Positions 8,620 to 15,893 of a DNA stretch of 64,000 bases are shown here, one piece after another (the stretch's first letter is position 1; every line of letters begins with the position of its first letter). The translations under genes and the position numbers were made by a program. The stretch is from Sandaracinus amylolyticus. Its GTDB lineage: Bacteria; Myxococcota_A; Polyangia; Polyangiales; Sandaracinaceae. Below the pieces are notes generated by a model that had not been told where the DNA came from, ran no database searches, and worked only from the letters and a program-made list of their open reading frames with translations. The stretch covers positions 248,001 through 312,000 of the forward strand of contig NZ_CP070225.1 in the NCBI RefSeq assembly GCF_021631985.1, given 5' to 3'.

Positions 8620-9795
8620 ATGGACGCTCCTCTTCCCGTCAGCGATCTCGGAAATCTGCTCCTCGGCGCGGTGCTCGCGCTGGGGTTCGTGCTCTATCTC
8701 TTCGTCGGCTCGATGGTGGTGCCCGGCCCGGTGCGGCAGGGCGTCGCGCTCTCCGACGGGACCCGCATCTCCTACAAGCTGAACGGGCTCGCGCTCTTCC
8801 TGATCACGGCGGGGCTCGCGGCGCTCGGGACGTGGCTCGGCTTCGTCGATCTCACGCTCCTCCACCGCCACTTCTGGGGGCTCTTCGTCGCGGCGAACGT
8901 GCTCTCGTTCGTGATGACGGCGCAGCTCTTCGTGAGCGGCAAGGACAAGCGCGATGCGCACCGGCATCGCGTCGATCCGAGCCCGCGCGTCACCGGCGTC
9001 GACGCGCACGGCAACGCGACCGGGAGCGCGGCAGGGAGCCAGAGCGCGCTCGGGCTGATCGAGGATCTCTGGTACGGCGTGGAGCTCAATCCGAAGTGGA
9101 TGAGCCTCGACGCGAAGATGTTCAGCTATCGCCCGTCGCTCATCGGACTGGCGCTCTTGAACATGTCGTTCGCCGCGGTGCAGTACGCCAAGTACGGCGA
9201 GCTCTCGCAGGCGATGATCCTCTATCAGGCGTTCACGTTCGTGTACGTCTTCAACTACTTCCAGTTCGAGTACGGGATGCTCTACACGTGGGACATCGTG
9301 GCCGAGCGTTTCGGCTTCATGCTCGTGTGGGGCGATTATGCGTTCGTGCCCTTCGCCTACTCGGTGACCGGCTGGTACCTCGTCGACGAGACCGGTGATC
9401 TGCCTCCCTGGGCGCTGATCGGACTGCCGCTCATGTTCGTCCTGGGGCTCTGGATCTTCCGCGGATCGAACCAACAGAAGGACGAGTTCAAGCGCGATCC
9501 GAAGGTGAAGATCTGGGGCCGTCCCGCGGAGACGATCGGCGGGAAGATCCTGGTCTCGGGCTTCTGGGGAATCGGCCGGAAGCTGAACTACACCGGCGAG
9601 ATCACCGTCTATTGGTCGTTCGTGCTGCTGGCGTGGGGCGAGTCGTTCGTTCCGTTCCTCTTGCCCACCTGGCTCATCTGTCTGCTCGTCCACCGTGCAT
9701 GGCGAGACGACAAGAAGTGTCGCGAGAAGTACGGCCCGCTCTGGGAGCAGTACTGCAAGCGCGCGACCTTCAAGATGATTCCTTTCGTCTACTGA
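8620..9795 (+). CDS. erg24: Sterol C-14(15) reductase, ERG24/DHCR7 family
   Basis: A 391-residue polytopic membrane protein of the ERG4/ERG24 family, with about eight to ten hydrophobic segments. Family features include SYKLNG near the N-terminus, LIEDLWYGVELNP, LNYTGE around Asn323, and a C-terminal KCREKYGPLWEQYCKR, the typical NADPH-binding end. The enzyme would reduce the delta-14 double bond left by CYP51 demethylation. I chose the ATG at 8620, 17 bp after the cyclase stop; the frame is open far upstream, but that stretch is antiparallel shadow of the cyclase. A delta-7 reductase (DHCR7) is a close relative and cannot be excluded by sequence reading; position beside CYP51 favours C-14. 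Confidence 0.85.
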   Translation: MDAPLPVSDLGNLLLGAVLALGFVLYLFVGSMVVPGPVRQGVALSDGTRISYKLNGLALFLITAGLAALGTWLGFVDLTLLHRHFWGLFVAANVLSFVMTAQLFVSGKDKRDAHRHRVDPSPRVTGVDAHGNATGSAAGSQSALGLIEDLWYGVELNPKWMSLDAKMFSYRPSLIGLALLNMSFAAVQYAKYGELSQAMILYQAFTFVYVFNYFQFEYGMLYTWDIVAERFGFMLVWGDYAFVPFAYSVTGWYLVDETGDLPPWALIGLPLMFVLGLWIFRGSNQQKDEFKRDPKVKIWGRPAETIGGKILVSGFWGIGRKLNYTGEITVYWSFVLLAWGESFVPFLLPTWLICLLVHRAWRDDKKCREKYGPLWEQYCKRATFKMIPFVY

Positions 9796-9817
9796 CGCTC
9801 TCACAAACGAGGCAGTC

Positions 9818-12800
9818 ATGCGTGCGAGTCGAAGCAGCTACGACGTCGCCGTCGTGGGCGGTGGTCCCGTCGGTGCGACCACCGCGATCGCGTTCGCGCG
9901 TCGCGGCGCGAAGGTCGCGCTCCTCGAGGCGGATCCCCGCGCATCGCGGCGCTTCGCGGGCGAGTGGCTCCATCCCACGGCGGTCGAGGTGCTCGACGAG
10001 CTGCGGATCGGCCATCTCGACGGGGCGCGGGCGCGCACCGGGTACGGGTTCGTGATCTGTCCCGACGATCGCAGCGCGCCGATCGAGATGCCGTATGCCG
10101 AGGGCATCGCGCTCTCGGCGGAGCACTCCGAGATCGTCGAGGCGATTCGCGACGTCGCGCGCGGTGTGCCGGGGATCGAGTGGATCCCGATGGCGCGCGT
10201 GAGCGGGATCGAGGGCGATCTCCTGCGCTGCGACGATCGTGAGTCGCACACTGCATTCGAATTCCGCGCGGGGCGCATCGTCGGCGCGGACGGTCGTGCG
10301 TCGGTGGTCCGACAGGCGCTCGGCTATCGCGAGAACAGCACGCTGCTCTCCTACATGGCGGCCGTCGAGCTCCGGAATTGCGAGCTGCCCTTCGAGGGAT
10401 TCGGGCACGTCGTGCTCGGCGGTCCGGGGCCCGCGCTCTTCTATCGCATCAGCGACGACGTGATCCGCGGTTGTCTCGACGTGCCGGTGAGCTTCGGCGC
10501 GCGTGCGCGCACGCCGGGTTTCCTGTGGGACTCGTTCCACGCGGTCCTGCCGCCGAAGATGGTCCCTGCGTTCCGCGCGGCGATCGAGCGCGGGCCGAGC
10601 GGATGGGCGGCGAATCGATTCCGCCCGCGCGCGGACTTCGGTCGCGGCGAGACGATGCTCGTCGGCGACGCGCTCGGTCACGTGCACCCGATGACCGCGA
10701 TCGGCATGACGATGGGCATGCTCGATGCGCGCGCGGTGTCGCGCGCCGCGACCGTCGAGGAGTACGAGCGCGAGCGCCGCGGGTACATCCCCGAGCTGCT
10801 CTCGAACGCGCTCTATCACTGCTTCCGGCGCGAAGATCCGAGCGCGACCGAGGTGCGCCGCGCGATGTTCCGCACGCTGCGCGCGAACGACGCGGAGCGG
10901 CGCCGCACGATGATGATCCTCGCCGCGTCGGATCTTCGTCGCCGTAGCTTCGGCAGCGCGTTCCTGAAGATCGCGGCGCAGGCGATCGGCGCCACCGTCG
11001 CGGACGCGACGAAGGACGGCGACCTGCTGCGCGTGCCGGGCGCGCTCTCGCAGTACGGCGAGTGGATGCAGTGGCCCGCGGCGATCGCGGTGCCGCACCG
11101 GCTGCGTGATCGGTATCGCGGCCAGAGCACGCCGACGCACCCGATCCCCGTGCTCTCGCGCTTCGTGCGCACCGCCGATCCACTGCAGCCGCCCGAGGGC
11201 GACGAGCCGCGCGCCGGCGAGCCCGCGGACGTGCCGGTGCAGGACGCGATGGCGCGCGCGCACGGCGTGCTGCTCACCGAGCTCGAGGCGATCGCGCGCG
11301 TGCTCGGCAGCGTGCCGGACGCCGAGGTCGCGGCGCCTGCGGCGCGCATGATCCGCGTGATCACGTCGGGCACGATGCGGCCCGCGATGGCGGCGCGCAT
11401 GACGATCGCGCGGCGCCGTCTCGCGGTCGAGGGCGTGCCGCGCCTCATCGAGACCGGCGCGTGGCGCACCGAGGCGCTCGCGGATCTGCTGCTCCTCCTC
11501 CTCGACGGGAGCGCGTGGGGCGAAGAGCCGATCACCGATCTCGCCGAGGGCGTGCGCGCTCTGCTCGAGTGCCAGACCCACCACGGTGGTTTCGCGACGA
11601 AGACCGCGCGCGACGTGCCGCGCGATCACGAGGGTGATCTCGACGCGACCGCGCTCGCGTGCCGCGCGATCGACGCGGTGCTGCGGCGTCGACCCGGCGC
11701 GTCGGACGCGGACCTCGAGGGCGCGCTCGCGCGTGCCGGCGCGTGGCTCCGCGCTCGACAGAACGACGATGGGAGCTGGCCCGCGATCGCGAAGCTCGGG
11801 GGCGGCGGCGCGCCGCACGTGGTGGCGCGCACCGCGCTCGCGCTCGATGCGCTGATCGCGATCGACGGCAATCCCGGCGAGCCCACGGTGCGGCGCGCGC
11901 TGAAGTGGCTCGCGACCAACGCCGAGGCGTGGTCGGGCGAGAGCGCGTCGATCGCGCTCTCGTCGGCGGTCGTCCGTGCGCTCTGCGCGGCGCGCGCGCC
12001 CTCGAGCGACGCGATGGTCCGCGCGGTGCGCGTGCTCGCCGCGCGCGAGGACCTTGGCTGGCAGGACGCAGCGCACGTCGCCGAGGCGCTCGCGAGCTAC
12101 GACCTGCGCCGTGTGGAGCGCCCCGCGCTGGGACGCACCCGCGCGAAGACCGGCGCGCCGAGCGCGACCGCGGCGGTGTCCACCGAGATCGTCGATGCCG
12201 ACTGGGCGTACTGCAAGCAGGCGCTCGCCGAGGTGTCGCGCACCTTCAGCAAGCCGATCGCGATGTTGCCCGGCAAGCTCGAGGTCGCGGTCACGCTCGG
12301 ATATCTGCTCTGCCGCATCGCGGACACGATCGAGGATCATCCGCTCGTCGATCCGCGCGATCGCGATCGGCTCTTCGCGATGTTCCTCGACGTGCTCGAG
12401 AACGGCGTCGACGCAGAGCCCTTCGAGCGCGGGTTCGACACGATCGATCACGACGACCCCGAGCTCTCGCTGGCGCGCCGCACCCGCGTCGTGATGCGGG
12501 TGTTCGCGGCGCAGAGCGAGCGCACGAGGGACGCGTGCATCCGCTGGGTCAGCGAGATGGCGCGCGGGATGAGCCTCTATTCGCACCGTCGCAAGGGCGA
12601 GGACGGATTCGTCGCGCTGCACACGACGAGCGATCTCGAGCGTTATTGTTATTACGTCGCGGGCACCGTCGGACATCTGCTGACGGATCTCTTCGTCGCG
12701 GAGGTCGGCGCGGACTCGGCGCTCGAGCTGAAGCTGCGCGAGGACGCGGAGGCGTTCGCGTCGGGGCTGCAGCTCGTGAACATCCTCAAGGACGTCACCG

Positions 12801-13249
12801 ACGATCGCGAGCGCGCGTGGAGCTTCATCCCGCGTACCGCGGTCGCGGCGCAGGGGATCACGATCACGAACCTCTGCGACGATGCCCTGCGGCCCAAGGC
12901 GCACGCCGCAGTCGCGCCGCTCTTCGACGTCGCGCGGCGCCAGCTCGACGGCGCGTTGCGATATGCGCTCTCGATTCCGCCGCAGCACACCGGAATCCGG
13001 CTCTTCTGCCTGCTTCCGCTGTGGATGGCGGCGCGGACGCTGGTGGTCGGGCGCGGCAACGACGCGATGTTCGTGCCTGGTCAGGCCGTGAAGATCTCGC
13101 GCGAAGAGGTGGAGTCGATCATCGCGGAGTGCGTGCGCTTCGTCGCCGACGACGACGCGCTGCGCGCTCGTTATGCGCGGCTCTACGACGACGGCGCGAC
13201 GGCGCGCCGCGCGAGCGGATCGCCCTCGGCGATCGCGAACGGACGGTGA
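9818..13249 (+). CDS. Squalene monooxygenase fused through a toroid-like segment to squalene synthase
   Basis: A 1143-residue fusion. Residues 1-430: a flavin monooxygenase with GGGPVG, GEWLHP near 47-52 and GDALGHVHPMTAIGMT (Asp284), close to the squalene epoxidase GDA...HP-LTGGGMT motif. Residues about 470-780: an all-helical region with LLECQTHHGGF and ARQNDDGSWP QW-like motifs, resembling part of a prenyltransferase/cyclase alpha-toroid but lacking DxDD or DCTAE. Residues 793-1100: trans-isoprenyl diphosphate synthase of the squalene/phytoene type, with Asp-rich DTIED (836-840) and NILKDVTDD (Asp992-Asp996). It should condense two FPP to squalene and epoxidise the product. Squalene synthase is otherwise absent from the operon, supporting this role. 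Phytoene synthase-like activity is the alternative. Confidence 0.87.
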   Translation: MRASRSSYDVAVVGGGPVGATTAIAFARRGAKVALLEADPRASRRFAGEWLHPTAVEVLDELRIGHLDGARARTGYGFVICPDDRSAPIEMPYAEGIALSAEHSEIVEAIRDVARGVPGIEWIPMARVSGIEGDLLRCDDRESHTAFEFRAGRIVGADGRASVVRQALGYRENSTLLSYMAAVELRNCELPFEGFGHVVLGGPGPALFYRISDDVIRGCLDVPVSFGARARTPGFLWDSFHAVLPPKMVPAFRAAIERGPSGWAANRFRPRADFGRGETMLVGDALGHVHPMTAIGMTMGMLDARAVSRAATVEEYERERRGYIPELLSNALYHCFRREDPSATEVRRAMFRTLRANDAERRRTMMILAASDLRRRSFGSAFLKIAAQAIGATVADATKDGDLLRVPGALSQYGEWMQWPAAIAVPHRLRDRYRGQSTPTHPIPVLSRFVRTADPLQPPEGDEPRAGEPADVPVQDAMARAHGVLLTELEAIARVLGSVPDAEVAAPAARMIRVITSGTMRPAMAARMTIARRRLAVEGVPRLIETGAWRTEALADLLLLLLDGSAWGEEPITDLAEGVRALLECQTHHGGFATKTARDVPRDHEGDLDATALACRAIDAVLRRRPGASDADLEGALARAGAWLRARQNDDGSWPAIAKLGGGGAPHVVARTALALDALIAIDGNPGEPTVRRALKWLATNAEAWSGESASIALSSAVVRALCAARAPSSDAMVRAVRVLAAREDLGWQDAAHVAEALASYDLRRVERPALGRTRAKTGAPSATAAVSTEIVDADWAYCKQALAEVSRTFSKPIAMLPGKLEVAVTLGYLLCRIADTIEDHPLVDPRDRDRLFAMFLDVLENGVDAEPFERGFDTIDHDDPELSLARRTRVVMRVFAAQSERTRDACIRWVSEMARGMSLYSHRRKGEDGFVALHTTSDLERYCYYVAGTVGHLLTDLFVAEVGADSALELKLREDAEAFASGLQLVNILKDVTDDRERAWSFIPRTAVAAQGITITNLCDDALRPKAHAAVAPLFDVARRQLDGALRYALSIPPQHTGIRLFCLLPLWMAARTLVVGRGNDAMFVPGQAVKISREEVESIIAECVRFVADDDALRARYARLYDDGATARRASGSPSAIANGR

Positions 13250-13257
13250 GGGACCGA

Positions 13258-15036
13258 ATGCAGCTCCGCAGTCTCGTCGATCAGACCGTCAAGCGCGCGA
13301 CCCGTCGCAGCGCGAGCGAGATCCCGAGTGGGCTCCGTCCGCCGCCGCGGCTCTCCGGCGGACTGCCGGTGATGGGGCACAGCGTCGAGTTCGTGCGCGC
13401 CACGATCGAGCTGCTCTTCCGCGCGAACCGCGAGCTCGGCGAGGTCGCCGCGTTCAGCGTGTTCAACCGCGAGATGGTCGCGATGTTCGGGCCCGAGGCA
13501 CACGAGGCGGTGTTCCGTGCGCCCGACGCGGTGCTGAGCCCGACCGAGGCCTACAAGATCATGACGCCGGTCTTCGGCAAGGACGTCGTCTACGACGCGA
13601 CGCCGGAGAAGATGGCGGAGCAGCTCAAGATGCTGCTGCCCGCGCTGAAGGATCGCCGGATGCGCACCTACGGCGAGGCCGTGGTGCACGAGACCGCGGC
13701 GAGCACGCGCGAGTGGGGCACGAGCGGAGTCGTCGACTTCGTCGAGTTCTGTCGCGTCCTCACGAACTTCACCTCGAGCCGCTGTCTGCTCGGCAAGGAG
13801 TTCCGCGAGGGGATGAGCGAGGAATTCGCGCGCGTCTATCACGACCTCGAAGGGGGCGTGACGCCGCTCGCGTACATCGATCCTCACCTGCCGGTGCCGG
13901 CGTTCCGCAAGCGCGACAAGGCGCGGGTGCGGATGGTCGAGATGATCTCCGGCATCGTGCGCGATCGACGCGCGCATCAGCGCACCGGGGAGGACTTCCT
14001 CCAGACGCTGATGGAGTCGAACTACTCGGATGGTCGCGGGCTCAGCGAGCACGAGATCACCGGGCTCCTGCTGGCGGGGATCTTCGCGGGGCACCACACG
14101 AGCTCGGTCACGACGGCGTGGACGCTGCTCGAGCTGCTGCAGAATCCGACTCAGCTCCAGCGCTGCGTCGCCGAGGTCGATCGAGTGTTCGGCGACGGGC
14201 GCCCGGTGAGCCACGCCGCGCTGCGCGAGCTGACCACGATCGAGAACGCGGTGAAGGAAGCGCTCCGGCTGCACCCGCCGCTCTTCATGCTCGTGCGCGT
14301 CGTGAAGCAGGACTTCACGTACAAGCAGTACTTCATTCCCAAGGGGACTTGGATCGTCGTCTCGCCGACGGTCTCGCACCGCATCCCGACGGTGTTCCGC
14401 GATCCCGACGCCTTCGATCCCGATCGGTATCTGCCGGGCCGCGAAGAGGACAAGAAGGACTTCGCGTACATCGCGTTCGGCGGCGGTCGCCACAAGTGCC
14501 TGGGGAACGCGTTCGCGATCCTGCAGATCAAGGCGATCCTCGCGCTCCTGCTCGGGCAGTTCGAGTTCGGGCTCTGCGGCGACGCGATCGCGCCGAGCTT
14601 CCAGGGACTGGTGATCGGGCCGAAGGAGCCCTGTCGAGTTCGTTATCGCCGGCGTGCCCAGCCGAGCGTGACGATGGAGATGGGCACCGAGCTCGCGGCG
14701 GCGGCGAAGGACGCGATCGTCGCCGAGGTGAGCGGCGCGAAGGAAGTGCCGCAGGCGGTGCAGCAGGCCGCGGCGGCGGCGGGCTGCCCGGCGCACGCCC
14801 ATGTGAACGGGGCGAGCGCGAGCAAGGGAGCCTCGCTGCGCGTGAAGGTGGATCGTGATCTCTGCCAAGGGCACGCCGTGTGCGCGTCCGAGGCGCCCGA
14901 GGTCTTCGCCGTCAGCCCCAAGGACCACAAGGTCATGCTCAAGCTCGCGCGACCGCCGGTGGAGCTGCACGACAAGGTGCGGAAGGCCGCGCAGTACTGC
15001 CCGAATCACGTGATTCGAATCGAAGAGACGGACTGA
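13258..15036 (+). CDS. cyp51: CYP51 sterol 14-alpha-demethylase fused to a [3Fe-4S] ferredoxin
   Basis: A 592-residue protein. Residues 1-470 are a cytochrome P450: I-helix AGIFAGHHTSS (273-283), which matches the CYP51 signature, the ExxR pair Glu334/Arg337, and the haem loop FGGGRHKCLG with Cys414. An Ala-rich linker leads to a ferredoxin at about 525-592 with Cys536-x5-Cys542 ... Cys581-Pro, typical of a [3Fe-4S] cluster. The same architecture is known from Methylococcus capsulatus CYP51, where the ferredoxin supplies electrons for removal of the C-14 methyl of lanosterol. The gene begins 8 bp after the squalene synthase fusion and ends one base into the ERG2-like gene (TGATG). Confidence 0.93.
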   Translation: MQLRSLVDQTVKRATRRSASEIPSGLRPPPRLSGGLPVMGHSVEFVRATIELLFRANRELGEVAAFSVFNREMVAMFGPEAHEAVFRAPDAVLSPTEAYKIMTPVFGKDVVYDATPEKMAEQLKMLLPALKDRRMRTYGEAVVHETAASTREWGTSGVVDFVEFCRVLTNFTSSRCLLGKEFREGMSEEFARVYHDLEGGVTPLAYIDPHLPVPAFRKRDKARVRMVEMISGIVRDRRAHQRTGEDFLQTLMESNYSDGRGLSEHEITGLLLAGIFAGHHTSSVTTAWTLLELLQNPTQLQRCVAEVDRVFGDGRPVSHAALRELTTIENAVKEALRLHPPLFMLVRVVKQDFTYKQYFIPKGTWIVVSPTVSHRIPTVFRDPDAFDPDRYLPGREEDKKDFAYIAFGGGRHKCLGNAFAILQIKAILALLLGQFEFGLCGDAIAPSFQGLVIGPKEPCRVRYRRRAQPSVTMEMGTELAAAAKDAIVAEVSGAKEVPQAVQQAAAAAGCPAHAHVNGASASKGASLRVKVDRDLCQGHAVCASEAPEVFAVSPKDHKVMLKLARPPVELHDKVRKAAQYCPNHVIRIEETD

Positions 15037-15599
15037 TGGGATACATCTTCGAGCCCGAGATCCTCCACGACGTGGCGCGGCGAGCGATCGGTCAGCCGAT
15101 CGACGGAGTGATCACCCAGATCGCCGACGAGCTCTCGGAGCGTTATCCGGGGCACATCCTGCCGGCGAAGGATCGCGAGTGGATCTTCAACGTCGCGGGC
15201 GGCGCGATGGGGCAGATGATGGTGCTCCACTCGTCGATCACCGAGTACATCATGATCTTCGGCACGCCGATCGGGACCGAGGGATTCTCCGGGCGATTCG
15301 CGGCCGAGGATCACTTCATGATCCTCGAGGGCGAGCAGTGGAGCTATCGAGAGGGCTCGTTCGAGAAGGAAGTCTATCGGCCCGGTGATCGCAACGTGCT
15401 CCCGCGCGGCGCGGCGAAGGGCTATCGCATGCCCGACAAGTGCTTCGCGCTCGAGTACGCGCGAGGCCTGATCCCGGCGATGCTCCCCTTCGGCCTCGCC
15501 GACGCGATGTCGAGCACGCTCGATGCGACCAGCGTCGCACGGACGTTCAAGGTGTACGCGAAGGCCGTCGTCGGAAACCTCGCGCGCGGGAAGGTCTGA
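15036..15599 (+). CDS. erg2: Sterol C-8 isomerase, ERG2/sigma-1 receptor family
   Basis: A 187-residue member of the ERG2/sigma-1 receptor family. Diagnostic segments are GTPIGTEGFSGRF, FMILEGEQWSY, the acidic VYRPGDRNVLPRGAAKGY and ALEYARGLIPAMLPFGLADA. Yeast Erg2 moves the sterol double bond from C-8 to C-7. The protein lacks the N-terminal membrane helix of eukaryotic homologues and is shorter than yeast Erg2 (about 222 residues). The ATG overlaps the CYP51 stop by one base, so coupling is likely. It is the last gene of the sterol operon. ERG2-type isomerases are uncommon in bacteria, which makes its place here notable. Confidence 0.9.
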   Translation: MGYIFEPEILHDVARRAIGQPIDGVITQIADELSERYPGHILPAKDREWIFNVAGGAMGQMMVLHSSITEYIMIFGTPIGTEGFSGRFAAEDHFMILEGEQWSYREGSFEKEVYRPGDRNVLPRGAAKGYRMPDKCFALEYARGLIPAMLPFGLADAMSSTLDATSVARTFKVYAKAVVGNLARGKV

Positions 15600-15614
15600 C
15601 TCCCGGCCGGAGTG

Positions 15615-15678
15615 CTCGTCCCGCAGGTCCCGGACGGGAGCGCGCAAAGCGCGCGGACGGTAGGGACCGGCGGGCGAG
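15615..15678 (+). terminator. Long imperfect stem-loop after the sterol operon
   Basis: The arms 15615-15631 (CTCGTCCCGCAGGTCCC) and 15663-15678 pair almost perfectly, with one bulge and one mismatch. They enclose a smaller perfect hairpin, GCGCGC-AAA-GCGCGC, at 15640-15654. It begins 16 bp after the last sterol gene, with no T-tract. I read it as a candidate transcription end or RNA 3' stabilising structure. Confidence 0.45.
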
Positions 15679-15686
15679 CCGACTTT
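15653..15686 (-). repeat. Dispersed gene-end repeat, copy 1 (reverse orientation)
   Basis: Reads on the minus strand as AGTCGGCTCGCCCGC, a short variable part, then CCGTCCGCG. It is an imperfect copy of the core found at 20285-20322, 20384-20421 and 35194-35231. It forms the right arm of the stem-loop downstream of the sterol operon. The rest of 15600-15893 contains no convincing gene. Confidence 0.5.
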
Positions 15687-15858
15687 CTCGACGCCCTGAC
15701 GCCGTCTCCCGTTGGTCACGCGTCCGACTGGCACGCACAGGTCGCGCAATCGCTGCTCGACGATGGTCGTGCTCGTCACGGTCGCGCGCTCGATTCCCGC
15801 GATCACGCGCGGCACGCATAGTGCGATTCGCCCCCTCGCCCGCCAGTGCGGGCGATTT

Positions 15859-15888
15859 GCGCGCATTTCTCACGGTGAGAACGCGCGC
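15859..15888 (+). promoter_or_regulatory. Strong inverted repeat just upstream of the protease start
   Basis: A perfect TTCTCAC-G-GTGAGAA palindrome (15867-15881) is extended outward by GCGCGC (15859-15864) and CGCGCGC (15882-15888). It ends 5 bp before the GTG at 15894 and covers the ribosome-binding region. It could be an operator or a leader hairpin that controls translation. Confidence 0.45.
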
Positions 15889-15893
15889 GGGGG

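Noticed and set aside
11300-12190. A second active terpene cyclase inside the squalene synthase fusion.
   Set aside because: It has QW-like motifs but neither DCTAE nor DxDD and is too short for a full cyclase; it is called toroid-like only.
9770-12988. Very long open minus-strand frame (about 1070 residues) opposite the squalene synthase fusion, and similar ones opposite other genes (for example 182-2671 and 5678-8596).
   Set aside because: GC-rich DNA produces long antisense frames; these are rich in Arg, Ala, His and Glu with no motif or start signal, while the plus strand encodes recognisable enzymes.
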